From positions 1,980,001 through 2,044,000 of the forward strand of contig NZ_FNRV01000001.1 in the NCBI RefSeq assembly GCF_900105115.1: 64,000 nucleotides of DNA, given 5' to 3'. The translations under genes were made by a program, and so were the position numbers. The stretch comes from Pseudomonas mohnii. Its GTDB lineage: Bacteria > Pseudomonadota > Gammaproteobacteria > Pseudomonadales > Pseudomonadaceae. The number at the start of each line of letters is the position of its first letter. Position 1 is the first letter of the stretch. The notes beneath the pieces are model-generated. The model did not search any database. It saw only the letters and a program-made list of their open reading frames with translations, and was not told where the DNA came from. Positions 1 through 9,354 of the stretch are shown here, piece after piece.

Positions 1-684
<684 letters not shown>

Positions 685-833
685 AAACATCTTTGGGTTT
701 TGAGAAAACCCTAAACTTGGCTCAGCAATCGTTGGTTACATCTTTGATTTCTCGCGGAGTAACTTGTGATGCTGATAATCTGTTGACTAGCAGTCTGACT
801 CCACAAGCACCCACACGAATTGCTTGATTCAGT

Positions 834-844
834 TGTTAAAGAGC
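834..844 (-). promoter_or_regulatory. rrn boxA antitermination site
   Basis: Read on the minus strand this is GCTCTTTAACA, the boxA sequence of rRNA leaders that loads NusB/NusE for antitermination. It lies about 150 bases upstream of the 16S 5' end and just downstream of the nearest rrn promoter, the normal place for it. Confidence 0.75.
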
Positions 845-880
845 GGTTGGTTAAGATCTTTCGTCTCAACCGAGGCGCGC

Positions 881-908
881 ATTCTACAGCAGCCTCATTT
901 GCTGTCAA
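881..908 (-). promoter_or_regulatory. rrn promoter, proximal
   Basis: On the minus strand a -35 TTGACA (908-903) and a -10 TAGAAT (886-881) are separated by 16 bases, followed by a GC-rich discriminator (GCGCGCC), as expected for a stringently controlled rRNA promoter. It is the closest of three similar promoters in the leader region. Confidence 0.75.
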
Positions 909-989
909 GTGATTATTTTCAGAAGTTTTCAAGGATTCCTTAACAACTTCAACCACTTGCGCCTTCGATCTCTCGTCAGCGGGAGGCGA

Positions 990-1017
990 ATTCTACAGCG
1001 TTACTCGCTGCTGTCAA
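990..1017 (-). promoter_or_regulatory. rrn promoter, middle
   Basis: On the minus strand TTGACA (1017-1012), a 16-base spacer and TAGAAT (995-990), again followed by a GC-rich stretch (TCGCCTCCC). The layout is nearly the same as the proximal promoter 109 bases downstream. Confidence 0.7.
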
Positions 1018-1135
1018 CACCTCTTTTTCAACTTCCTTTCGACTTCGATGACCTGAAGCAACCTGCTGCCGAAAACTGCGCAACTCATTGTTTATCAAGG
1101 AGTTTTCCGTTTCGACTGCGCCGGAAGTGGGGCGA

Positions 1136-1163
1136 ATTATAGGCTTCCAGAATCTGTCGTCAA
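1136..1163 (-). promoter_or_regulatory. rrn promoter, distal
   Basis: On the minus strand TTGACG (1163-1158), a 16-base spacer and TATAAT (1141-1136), then TCGCCCC. Third member of the tandem promoter set of the 16S gene. Confidence 0.65.
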
Positions 1164-1316
1164 CCACTGATTTGGGTTTTCTATCAATTACTTGCAGAAG
1201 ACAGGGCAAGATCACCTTCTCTTCTATATAGAAGAGATCACCAGTGTCTGAAGAATTCTATGGCCACGGTCGGTTCGTGTTGCGTGGTAGGCGCCAGTGC
1301 CTGTCCACCTGATGAC

Positions 1317-1445
1317 ATGCGCGGCGAGCAGCGACATGGATTTTCCGTAGTGACCGACGAAGTGCGCAACCTGGCGATGCGCACTTGGGAGCCGGCCAAC
1401 TGATTCAGACTATGTTCGAAAACCACTCGCTCAGGGCCCACGAGG
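1317..1445 (+). pseudogene. Relic of a methyl-accepting chemotaxis protein
   Basis: The plus strand encodes GEQRHGFSVVTDEVRNLAMRT (split as GEQRHGFSVV and TDEVRNLAMRT), which matches the highly conserved signalling tip of chemoreceptors (GEQGRGFAVVADEVRNLAxRT). After this the frame shifts by one and continues as QLIQTMFEN, like the following EIQTMIE stretch. Only about 40 codons remain and there is no start or usable frame, so this is a dead fragment. It sits between the rrn promoters and the next gene and is probably a leftover of an old rearrangement. Confidence 0.6.
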
Positions 1446-1486
1446 ACCTTGAGCAGGTGGTTGTTCGAGGTACAGGCTCAGGCTCA

Positions 1487-2983
1487 CTATCGGACCGCTT
1501 GCATGCTGCCCGTTTCGTTCAAGCGGATATGCCAGCTCAACGCCTGGTTGAGATCGTGAGGAGTATGCCCGCCCAAGCGGCAAGCAGCGGTGAAGTAATC
1601 GTTGAGTGCCTCCTGGTAGTCCGGGTGCACACAGTGATCGATGATGATTCTGGCTCGTTCCCGAGGCGCAAGCCCCCGCAAGTCAGCCAGTCCTTGTTCG
1701 GTTACCAGAATGTCGATGTCATGCTCTGTGTGGTCGACGTGGCTGACCATGGGCACTACGCGAGAGATTTTCCCGTCCTTGGCAATTGATTTAGTCACGA
1801 ATATCGACAAGTGGGCGTTGCGGGCAAAATCCCCCGAGCCGCCAATGCCGTTCATCATGTGTGTACCGCCGACATGGGTGGAGTTGACGTTGCCATACAG
1901 GTCAAACTCCAGCGCGGTGTTGATGGCAATGATCCCTAGACGCCGGATGACCTCCGGGTGGTTGGAGATTTCCTGTGGGCGCAAGACCAGGCGCTCGGCG
2001 TATTGCCCCAGGTTCTTGAAGACCCGCTCGCCACAGGCACTGGAAAGGGTAATGGAGCACCCCGAGGCAAATTTCAGCTTGCCGGCATCCAGCAGATCAA
2101 AGGTGGAATCCTGCAATACCTCGGAATACTGAACCAGGTCGTTGAACGGGGCGTCGATCAAGCCGCACATCACTGCGTTGGCGATGGAGCCCACCCCCAC
2201 TTGCAGCGGCGCCAGGTTTCTCGGCAGGCGCCCCATTTCCACCTCATTCTCGAAAAACCGAACCAGATGATTGGCAATGGCCTGAGTGTCGTTGTCAGGC
2301 GGCAACATGGGAACGGCCGCCTCAGCTGTGTTGCTGATAACGATGGCGGCGATGCGTGACGGGTCGATCTCGATAGCATGGCTGCCAATGCGGCTGTTTG
2401 ACTGGAGAACAGGAATCGCGCCACGGTGTGGACGGTTCTGGGGTTGGTAGATGTCATGCAGCCCTTCAAAATGAGGACTGCTCGCCAGGTTGAGTTCAAC
2501 GATGACCTGCTTGGCGGCCAGTGCCAGGCTGGCCGAGTTGCCCACCGACGAGGTGGGCACGATATGCCCCTGCTCAGTGATGCACACTGCCTCGATAACC
2601 GCGATATCCGGGGTCGGCAGGTAGCCACCGCGCAACTGCTCGACCACTTCCGAGAGGTGCTGGTCGATAAACATCACCTTCCCTTCGTTGATTGCCTTGC
2701 GCAACACAGGGTCGCCCTGAAAAGGCATGCGCCGGGCTAACAGACCCGCTTCGGCCATCAACCCGTCCAGACCATGGCCAAGGCTGGCGCCGGTGATCAG
2801 GTTGATTTTCAGCGGGTCGCGCCTGGCCTGTTCGATCAAGGCCAGGGAGACTGCCGTGGCGTCTCCGGCACCGCCAAAACCACTGATGCCGATGGTCATG
2901 CCGTCTTTAATGAGCAGGGCGGCCTGTGGTGCACTCATGATTTTGTCGTGCAGGGAAGCCAGCCGGATACGCGCAGCGTGCAT
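1487..2983 (-). CDS. Acetyl-CoA hydrolase/transferase family protein
   Basis: A 498-residue member of the family that moves CoA between acetate, succinate or similar acids, or hydrolyses acetyl-CoA. The N-terminal CoA-transferase domain has the glycine-rich GMTIGISGFGGAG segment (about residues 27-39) and the C-terminal domain has NTALEFDLYGNVNSTHVGG near residue 355, typical of the family, with the motif ending IGGSGDFAR. I chose the ATG at 2983 rather than longer starts because GAGG lies eight bases upstream and family members begin with this segment. The gene follows an acyl-CoA dehydrogenase on the same strand 215 bases upstream, suggesting a common role in short-chain acyl-CoA breakdown. 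The exact acid is not readable from sequence. Confidence 0.88.
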   Translation of the reverse strand: MHAARIRLASLHDKIMSAPQAALLIKDGMTIGISGFGGAGDATAVSLALIEQARRDPLKINLITGASLGHGLDGLMAEAGLLARRMPFQGDPVLRKAINEGKVMFIDQHLSEVVEQLRGGYLPTPDIAVIEAVCITEQGHIVPTSSVGNSASLALAAKQVIVELNLASSPHFEGLHDIYQPQNRPHRGAIPVLQSNSRIGSHAIEIDPSRIAAIVISNTAEAAVPMLPPDNDTQAIANHLVRFFENEVEMGRLPRNLAPLQVGVGSIANAVMCGLIDAPFNDLVQYSEVLQDSTFDLLDAGKLKFASGCSITLSSACGERVFKNLGQYAERLVLRPQEISNHPEVIRRLGIIAINTALEFDLYGNVNSTHVGGTHMMNGIGGSGDFARNAHLSIFVTKSIAKDGKISRVVPMVSHVDHTEHDIDILVTEQGLADLRGLAPRERARIIIDHCVHPDYQEALNDYFTAACRLGGHTPHDLNQALSWHIRLNETGSMQAVR

Positions 2984-3197
2984 GGAAAAAACCTCGAAGG
3001 TAGGGAATAGCAGGCGGGTCACCGGACATCTGCCACTCAACCGGTAATCACGCCCATTCCGGGCAGTGCCACTGAGAGGCACTGCTCGTCGGATTGTTCG
3101 TTAGTCTGGGCACAAGCGAAGGCCGAGACGATTAAGGCAGGCGTCGCCAAGGCGTGTGGCGAAGGCCATCACCTGGATCGCTCAGGCCCGCGCAGGG

Positions 3198-4976
3198 TCA
3201 GAACTGCTCATCGTCCAGCGCCATGATGCTTTTACTGCCACCGCCAATCGCCGCCAGCAGCGCGTGTACGCGAGGCAGCAGTTGCTCGGCATAGAAATTG
3301 GCAGTAATCAGCTTGGCACCCAGGAACTGCGGATCACCATTGCCCGAGTCCAGCAGAGCTTGAGCACTGAGTGCCGAGCGGGCCATCAACCAGCCGCCAC
3401 TCAGGTAGCCGAACAGCATCATGAAATTGACGCTGATGCTGCCCGCCAGGTGGGCGTCGTTTTGGGCATTGTCGAGGAGCACGCGCAGAGCGGCGCGACC
3501 TGCGCACAAGGCATCGTCCAGTGCCTTGGCCTGATGGACCAATGTGGCCGAACCTTGTAGCTGGGCGACGGTTTCACCGATTTCGTCCAGTAAACGGGTG
3601 AGCAGTTCGCCTTGGTTGAGCAGGGTCTTGCGCCCGACCAAGTCCAGTGCCTGGATGCCGGTGGTGCCTTCATAAATGGTCAGGATACGGGCATCACGGT
3701 AGTGCTGGGCTGCGCCGGTTTCTTCGATAAACCCCATGCCGCCGTGAATTTGCACACCGAGCGAGGTCACCTCTTGCGCCATTTCTGTCAGCCACCCTTT
3801 AACGATAGGTGTGAGCAGGTCGACGCGACCTTGATGGACCTTCGCCGTCTCGGCGTCAGGCGCGTGAGCAGTGCGGTCCACTTCGGCAGCGGCCACCAAC
3901 GCCAGGGCCCGCATCGCTTCGATGGACGACTTCATCTGAAGCAGCATGCGACGGACATCGGGGAAATGGATGATAGAGAAACGGCTGCCATCCTTGCGAG
4001 TGCCTTGCAGACGATCTTTTGCGTACTGACGCGCCTGCTGATAAGCCCGCTCCGAGATGGCCAGCCCTTGCAGGCCAACGCTTTGCCGGGCGTGGTTCAT
4101 CATGGTGAACATGCAAGCCAACCCTTGGTGCGGTTCGCCCACCAGATAACCGATGGCTCCGCCGTTGTCGCCAAAGCTCATGACGCAGGTCGGGCTGCCG
4201 TGGATGCCCAGTTTATGTTCCAGGGAGATGCAGCGGGCATCGTTACGTGCGCCGGGCTCGCCTTGAGCATCCAGCAAGAATTTAGGCACCAGGAATAGGG
4301 AAATCCCTTTGACGCCGGCCGGTGCATCCGGCAGCCGGGCCAGTACCAGATGGACAACGTTGTCCGTCATCTGGTGGTCGCCCCAGGTGATAAAGATTTT
4401 TTGCCCGCTGATGAGGTAGTGGTCACCCTGAGGAATGGCGCGGCTCTTGATGGCGGCCAAATCCGAACCGGCATCGGGTTCGGTGAGGTTCATGGTGCCA
4501 GTCCATTCACCGCTGACCAGTTTGGACAGGTAAGCCTCGCGCAGGGCGGGCGAGCCATGGTGCGCGATCGCTTCAATCGAGCCTTGGGTCAGCATCGGAC
4601 AGAGGGCGAAGGCCATATTGGCCGAGTGCCAGATCTCACTGACAGCGGTGCCAATCACGTTGGGGAGGTTTTGGCCGCCCCAGGCTTCAGCGGCGGTCAA
4701 TGAAGGCCAGCCGCCAGCCTGGAATTGGTGGTAGGCGTCGGCGAACCCGGGAGCTTCCTGCACGCCTTGCTCATTCAGGCGCGAGCCTTGGGTGTCGCCA
4801 ATCCGATTGAGTGGTGCCAATACCCCGGAGCCCAGTCGACCGGCTTCGGCCAGAATCGCGGAAACCAGCTCATCGTTGACGTCGTCCAGATGGGCCGACG
4901 CGCACAAGGCTTCAAACTCGACCAGTTCTTTGAGCACGAACGTGGTGTCGCGGTAGGGGTGGGTGTAATCACTCAT
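3198..4976 (-). CDS. Acyl-CoA dehydrogenase, DmdC-like long form
   Basis: A 592-residue FAD-dependent acyl-CoA dehydrogenase that would put an alpha-beta double bond into an acyl-CoA. It has the N-terminal helical domain, the central FAD-binding beta domain (MNLTEPDAGSDLAAIK near residue 160 and IFITWGDHQMTDN near 195) and the C-terminal helical domain (GGMGFIEETGAAQHYRDAR and IYEGTTGIQALDLVGRK, about 410-450). The extra C-terminal region of about 130 residues is the one found in 3-methylmercaptopropionyl-CoA dehydrogenase (DmdC) and its many homologues. The start has MSDYTHPYRDTTFVL, usual for this group. It is followed by the CoA-transferase gene and faces an AraC-type regulator across a 615-base gap. 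Substrate unknown. Confidence 0.88.
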   Translation of the reverse strand: MSDYTHPYRDTTFVLKELVEFEALCASAHLDDVNDELVSAILAEAGRLGSGVLAPLNRIGDTQGSRLNEQGVQEAPGFADAYHQFQAGGWPSLTAAEAWGGQNLPNVIGTAVSEIWHSANMAFALCPMLTQGSIEAIAHHGSPALREAYLSKLVSGEWTGTMNLTEPDAGSDLAAIKSRAIPQGDHYLISGQKIFITWGDHQMTDNVVHLVLARLPDAPAGVKGISLFLVPKFLLDAQGEPGARNDARCISLEHKLGIHGSPTCVMSFGDNGGAIGYLVGEPHQGLACMFTMMNHARQSVGLQGLAISERAYQQARQYAKDRLQGTRKDGSRFSIIHFPDVRRMLLQMKSSIEAMRALALVAAAEVDRTAHAPDAETAKVHQGRVDLLTPIVKGWLTEMAQEVTSLGVQIHGGMGFIEETGAAQHYRDARILTIYEGTTGIQALDLVGRKTLLNQGELLTRLLDEIGETVAQLQGSATLVHQAKALDDALCAGRAALRVLLDNAQNDAHLAGSISVNFMMLFGYLSGGWLMARSALSAQALLDSGNGDPQFLGAKLITANFYAEQLLPRVHALLAAIGGGSKSIMALDDEQF

Positions 4977-5591
4977 TTTTGTTTCCTCACTAAAACGATG
5001 CGTTAGGCAGACCGCCTGTGTCAGCCACAGCGGGGCAAACGACTGGGTAATAACGGGCGTGCTTCAGTGTCGACCTGAGTCACGTCAGGCCTTGGCTGAT
5101 AGCACTCGGTAATCGACTAAATTGGCCATGTTCACGGACCTCTTACTTCAAACGTTACGCACCAGGTGGCGCCGGTAATGACCACGGCGTCGCAGATGCA
5201 AAGACGTTCATTGGTGCCGTGCCCGGCCCGGGAACCGGCGCGGCAATTGGCGCGTATCGGGAAGGCTGTGCGTCGCAGCGGCGTACGTACACACTGCAAC
5301 GGTGGCGCGCCGACTTGTCTAGCGTGCGGTTTTTCAGGCGGGATGCATCTGTTTCGGATGCCGTCACGTTCTGGCGGACGGTAACCGCGTCGACTACTTG
5401 CACGTGCACGGACGGGCTTCCTTGGAGGCAATAACAGCGCTCTGACCGGGTCAGACAGGCGTCTACAGGTGGCGGCTAGCTTCTATCGGGAGGCCCCTCG
5501 GCGACAATAACGAAACCAGTCTAAAAATAGACATTATCGGACAGCACTTAGGCGATAAACTGAACGTACACACAGCAGGAATCTGCCTCCG
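4977..5591. other. Divergent intergenic region without a recognised gene
   Basis: This 615-base gap separates the acyl-CoA dehydrogenase (minus) from the AraC-type regulator (plus) and must hold both promoters. Several short open frames cross it between about 5130 and 5435 on both strands, but none has a good ribosome-binding site or recognisable protein similarity. I could not pick out a convincing operator by eye. Confidence 0.4.
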
Positions 5592-6611
5592 ATGGGCATC
5601 GAACGCTATTCAATCTCTATCCATTTCGCCCGAATGCTGATGAATGCCGGCCACCGTCTTCAGCTCGACGAAGCGGTGCTGCTCAAGGAAGCTGGCCTTA
5701 ACCAGCGCATGCTGGAAAATGCCCATCTGCGGATCACGCCTGACCAATTCAGCCGCCTGATGCGGGCCGTCTGGCGCCTGGCTGACGACGAGTTTCTTGG
5801 CATGGGCTCGCAACGCTGTCCACAGGGTGTCTTTGCCATCATGGCCAAACAGGTCATTCATTCGCACAACCTGCATTCGGTGTATTACAAGCTCAGCCAC
5901 TTCTACAACGTGATCAATGACTCCCTGCATCTGTCACTCGACATCGTTGGCGATGAGGCGTTTTTTTCGATGGCGCTCAAGGACCCGGCCAAAGACCAGG
6001 ATTACTTGTTGAGAGGTTTCCTGTTGCTGCTGTGGCATCGATTTCCCAGCTGGTTGATTGGCCAGCGGATCCCCCTGAAACAGGTCGCGTTTGACCATCC
6101 TGCACCCAAACACCTGACCGAATACCGCTTGATGTTTCCTTGCCCGGCGAAGTTCGACCAGGCCGTGACCTGCCTGGTGTTCGATGCCGCGATACTCACG
6201 GCACCGTTGGTGCAAACGCCCGAGACCCTCGGCCATCACTTGAAGCGGGCACCATTCGACTGGTTCACTCGCCCTGCCTATTACCCGGTTTATACACGGC
6301 GGGTACTGGATCATTTGGAGCGTTCCGAGGACCTGGCTGAAACAACCATTCAAAGTGCCGCCCTTGAATTGCACCTCACCGAGAGAACGCTCAGGCGAAA
6401 ACTCGCGGCCGAAGGCAGCCAATTTCAACGACTCAAGGACGGAGTGCGTCGCGACATGGCGATCCACTACCTGAGCCAGACGTCGATGTCGATCAGCCTC
6501 ATTTCCCAAATGCTGGGTTTTTCCGAGCCGTCCGCGTTCACCCGAGCGTTTCGGCAATGGACCGGCGAGCTACCCAAGAACTACCGAGACGTGGCGCGCC
6601 AAAAGAAATAG
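5592..6611 (+). CDS. AraC-family transcriptional regulator
   Basis: A 339-residue regulator. The first 200 or so residues fit the arabinose-binding-like sensor domain of the OruR/ArgR-unrelated AraC group (FARMLMNAG, then HSHNLHSVYYKLSHFYNVINDSL). The last 95 residues hold the two helix-turn-helix motifs: LTERTLRRKLAAEGSQFQRL and ISLISQMLGFSEPSAFTRAF, the latter ending in the family signature with FRQWTGELPKNYR. It is divergent from the acyl-CoA dehydrogenase and CoA-transferase genes, so it most likely controls them in response to their substrate; this is inference from position only. The ribosome-binding site is weak (AGGA 12 bases before the ATG). Confidence 0.9.
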   Translation: MGIERYSISIHFARMLMNAGHRLQLDEAVLLKEAGLNQRMLENAHLRITPDQFSRLMRAVWRLADDEFLGMGSQRCPQGVFAIMAKQVIHSHNLHSVYYKLSHFYNVINDSLHLSLDIVGDEAFFSMALKDPAKDQDYLLRGFLLLLWHRFPSWLIGQRIPLKQVAFDHPAPKHLTEYRLMFPCPAKFDQAVTCLVFDAAILTAPLVQTPETLGHHLKRAPFDWFTRPAYYPVYTRRVLDHLERSEDLAETTIQSAALELHLTERTLRRKLAAEGSQFQRLKDGVRRDMAIHYLSQTSMSISLISQMLGFSEPSAFTRAFRQWTGELPKNYRDVARQKK

Positions 6612-6752
6612 CCCTCAGTCTCTTTTCGGACGGTTCGGTGAGCTCTGCTGGTCTGAATCAATCGCTGCCCCGTTATCGCCGCCACCAAGCCCCGCCCTCC
6701 CCCCCGGCCCAGCCTCTTATCCATATTGCTACGCCGGTTTCCGCAAAAGACT

Positions 6753-6766
6753 TAATGCATCATGTT
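6753..6766. promoter_or_regulatory. Putative operator of the GntR regulator, copy 1
   Basis: The sequence TAATGCATCATGTT lies 35 bases before the GntR gene. The same ATGCATCATGTT, in inverted orientation, occurs before the downstream dehydrogenase gene. The core TGATGCATCA is palindromic. FCD-type GntR regulators usually bind short palindromes near their own and their target promoters, so this is a good candidate binding site. Confidence 0.5.
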
Positions 6767-6800
6767 GTATAGTCTTTGGCCAAACTGCATCCGGTGATTC

Positions 6801-7478
6801 ATGCCTTACCCCTTCGACGCGATCACTCACACCTATCTGGGCAGCAACGTTTACTCCCAACTGCGCAACGCCTTGATCACGGGCAGCCTCAAGCCTGATG
6901 ATCGACTGCGCATCCGGGAGCTGGCCAGCCAGCTGGGAACAAGCGTCACCCCCGTGCGAGACGCCATTCTGCAACTGGCGAAAGAGAAAGCGCTGGTGCT
7001 CAAGACCCCCAAGGACATTCGAGTACCGGTGCTCGACAGTGCGGCCTATCTGGAAATCCGCACGCTAAGGTTGAATCTTGAAGGCCTTGGTGCCGAAACC
7101 GCCGCGCGGCTTGCAACCTCAAACGACCTTAAGCGCATCGACGCCAACATTCAGCTCAACCTCGAAGCCATCAACAATAGCGACCTTCCTGAAGCGCTAC
7201 GCCTGAATAGCGAGTTTCACTTTTTGATCGCGGAAGCTGCACGCATGCCTTTGCTGCGCAGCTATCTGGACAGTCTGTGGATGCGCGCAGGACCGCTGAT
7301 CGCACAGGCGTATGCGCATTTCTCCCTGACCATGGCCATTGAACACCATATCGAAGTACTCAATGCCCTGCGTCAGCAGGATGCGGCAGCCGCCAAACAC
7401 GCAATCCAAGCGGACATTCTCGACGGCAATCAAAAAATGCTGGAGTTCATAGCCGTCAGTCAGGAAGCGGCTTCCTGA
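6801..7478 (+). CDS. GntR-family transcriptional regulator, FCD type
   Basis: A 225-residue regulator. The winged-helix DNA-binding domain occupies about residues 15-75 (SNVYSQLRNALITGSLKPDD, RIRELASQLGTSVTPVRDAI). The rest is an FCD ligand-binding domain of all alpha helices, with likely metal ligands in NSEFHFLIAEAA, EHHIEVLNALRQQD and AAKHAIQADI. It starts 85 bases ahead of a dehydrogenase-kinase-PLP enzyme operon on the same strand and shares a palindrome with that operon's upstream region, so it probably represses this operon until its substrate or a pathway intermediate is present. The effector is not readable. Confidence 0.9.
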   Translation: MPYPFDAITHTYLGSNVYSQLRNALITGSLKPDDRLRIRELASQLGTSVTPVRDAILQLAKEKALVLKTPKDIRVPVLDSAAYLEIRTLRLNLEGLGAETAARLATSNDLKRIDANIQLNLEAINNSDLPEALRLNSEFHFLIAEAARMPLLRSYLDSLWMRAGPLIAQAYAHFSLTMAIEHHIEVLNALRQQDAAAAKHAIQADILDGNQKMLEFIAVSQEAAS

Positions 7479-7523
7479 CGAAACGATCCCTGATGCCCCT
7501 ATTGACTACTTGCACGCCTGAAA

Positions 7524-7538
7524 ACATGATGCATCAAA
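7524..7538. promoter_or_regulatory. Putative operator of the GntR regulator, copy 2
   Basis: The sequence ACATGATGCATCAAA contains the perfect palindrome TGATGCATCA (7527-7536) about 25 bases before the dehydrogenase start. Its reverse complement shares ATGCATCATGTT with the site before the GntR gene. Confidence 0.5.
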
Positions 7539-7562
7539 CTTCAATTACGAAGAGCCGTGCTC

Positions 7563-8297
7563 ATGAGCGAGAAAAAAAAGCTACTGTTAACCGGCGCCAG
7601 CCGCGGCATTGGCCATGCGACGGTCAAGCATTTCAATGCGGCCGGCTGGGAAGTATTCACCGCCTCCCGGCAAAGCTGGGTCGCTGAATGCCCTTGGGCG
7701 GAAGGCTTGCTCAACCATATCCATCTGGATCTTGAGGACATCGACAGTGTCAGCGCCAGCCTGGCGACCATTAAGGAAAAACTCGGGGGACGGCTTGATG
7801 CGCTGGTAGACAACGCTGGCGTGTCACCAAAAAGTCCGGAAGGTGGTCGACTTGGCGTGCTGGAAACCGATTACGCCACGTGGTTGAAGGTGTTCAACGT
7901 CAACCTGTTCTCTACCGCCCTCCTCGCTCGCGGCCTGTTCGATGAACTGAAAGCCGCCCAGGGCAGCATCATCAATGTCACGTCCATTGCGGGTTCCAAG
8001 GTGCACCCTTTTGCTGGCGTTGCCTACGCCACTTCCAAGGCGGCGCTCTCGGCTCTGACTCGGGAAATGGCCTATGATTTCGGCCCGCACGGGGTGCGGG
8101 TCAACGCCATTGCCCCCGGCGAAATTGACACCTCCATCCTGTCTCCGGGCACCACCGACATCGTCGAGCGACTGGTACCCATGAATCGCTTGGGCAAACC
8201 GGAGGAAGTCGCCTCGCTGATCTACTTCCTCTGCACCAGCGGCGCTTCTTACGTAAACGGAGCGGAAATTCACGTCAATGGTGGCCAGCATGTCTGA
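7563..8297 (+). CDS. Short-chain dehydrogenase/reductase (SDR)
   Basis: A 244-residue classical SDR, a soluble NAD(P)-dependent oxidoreductase. The cofactor motif TGASRGIG is at residues 9-16, the structural motif DNAGVS at about 83, the catalytic serine in NVTSIAGS near 136, and the catalytic YATSK near 151. The C-terminal ending YVNGAEIHVNGGQH is typical. Of two close starts I prefer the ATG at 7563 (MSEKKKLLLTGAS). It overlaps the following kinase gene by 8 bases. In this operon it would act on a hydroxy acid, aldehyde or amino alcohol made or used by the kinase and PLP enzyme; the substrate is inferred from context only. Confidence 0.9.
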   Translation: MSEKKKLLLTGASRGIGHATVKHFNAAGWEVFTASRQSWVAECPWAEGLLNHIHLDLEDIDSVSASLATIKEKLGGRLDALVDNAGVSPKSPEGGRLGVLETDYATWLKVFNVNLFSTALLARGLFDELKAAQGSIINVTSIAGSKVHPFAGVAYATSKAALSALTREMAYDFGPHGVRVNAIAPGEIDTSILSPGTTDIVERLVPMNRLGKPEEVASLIYFLCTSGASYVNGAEIHVNGGQHV

Positions 8298-9354
8298 TGC
8301 CATCATGGTCAAGGGGTGTTGCACCGAATTGATGACCACCCAGGCGCCAAACGTGTCGCCTGCCGAAGCACTGGAAATCGCTGATCGGGTATACGGCCTC
8401 AAAGGCACGCTGAAGCTGCTCAATGGCGAACGCGATGCCAACTTTCTCATCCGGTCCAACCGCGGCGCCTTCGTCCTGAAATTCATCAACCCAGCCGAAG
8501 ATCCCGGCGTCATCAGCTTCCAGACCCAGGCGTTGCTGCACATCGAGCGGCACGGTGCGCACCTGCCGGTTCCGCGTGTGCTGCCTGCACTCAGTGGGGA
8601 GGTTGAACCGAAGGTGCTGGTGAGCGAGCAAACACTGACACTGCGCACCGTCAGCTACCTGGACGGTATTTCGCAGAATCTGGGCAAGCCCAGCGTTGCG
8701 CTGATGCGCGAACTCGGTACGTCCCTGGCCGAAATCAACCTGGCCCTCAATGACTTCCAGCACCCTGCCGCTCATCGCGATCTGCTCTGGGATGTCGGCC
8801 ACGCGGAGCGAATCAGGCCGTATCTGGATAACCTGGACGTCGATCAACTGCCATTGGTTTGCGCCCTGCTGGACAGCTACGAGACTTCGGTAAAACCGCG
8901 TCTGGCCAAACTGCGTGCGCAGGTGATTCATAACGATCTAAACCCGCACAACGTCATGCTCGACTGCGAAACCGCCAGCCGCGTTGCGGCCATCATTGAC
9001 TTCGGCGATGCCCTCCACGCCCCGCTAATCAACGAATTGGGAACGGCTCTCTCATATCAGTTCGACGCCGACGCCACCGACCCACTCTGGCAGATCAAGG
9101 CCTTTGTCGCCGCCTACCACGCAAAGATCCCGTTGCAGCGCGAGGAGCTGGCTGTACTCGGCGAACTCATCGCCATGCGCATGGCCATGGCCATTACCAT
9201 CGCCCAGTGGCGCGCCAGCCTGTATCCGGAAAACCGCACCTACGTCCTGCGTAACCTGCGCACCACCTGGCGCAATCTGCAATGCCTCACCGCCTTGCCC
9301 GAGGGGTTGCTGACCCAAAGCCTGATCAACGCCTGCACACCGGAGGCTCCATGA
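8290..9354 (+). CDS. APH-fold small-molecule kinase (hydroxylysine-kinase-like)
   Basis: A 354-residue aminoglycoside-phosphotransferase-family kinase. The catalytic loop is VIHNDLNPHNVMLD (HxDxxxxN, about residue 215) and the metal-binding DFGD follows in AIIDFGDALHAPLINELG. The N-lobe has the nucleotide-binding lysine candidate in GAFVLKFINPAED. This combination and the adjacent class III PLP enzyme resemble the hydroxylysine kinase and phospho-lyase pair known from animals and some bacteria. The start at 8290 overlaps the dehydrogenase gene by 8 bases and has GGTGG seven bases upstream; a longer start at 8278 is possible. The stop overlaps the next ATG (ATGA), so the kinase and PLP enzyme are translationally coupled. 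Confidence 0.82.
   Translation: MSDAIMVKGCCTELMTTQAPNVSPAEALEIADRVYGLKGTLKLLNGERDANFLIRSNRGAFVLKFINPAEDPGVISFQTQALLHIERHGAHLPVPRVLPALSGEVEPKVLVSEQTLTLRTVSYLDGISQNLGKPSVALMRELGTSLAEINLALNDFQHPAAHRDLLWDVGHAERIRPYLDNLDVDQLPLVCALLDSYETSVKPRLAKLRAQVIHNDLNPHNVMLDCETASRVAAIIDFGDALHAPLINELGTALSYQFDADATDPLWQIKAFVAAYHAKIPLQREELAVLGELIAMRMAMAITIAQWRASLYPENRTYVLRNLRTTWRNLQCLTALPEGLLTQSLINACTPEAP

Noticed and set aside
5132..5431. Frames of 70-100 codons in the gap before the AraC gene
   Set aside because: Overlapping frames on both strands with Arg/Pro-rich translations, typical of random GC-rich DNA.
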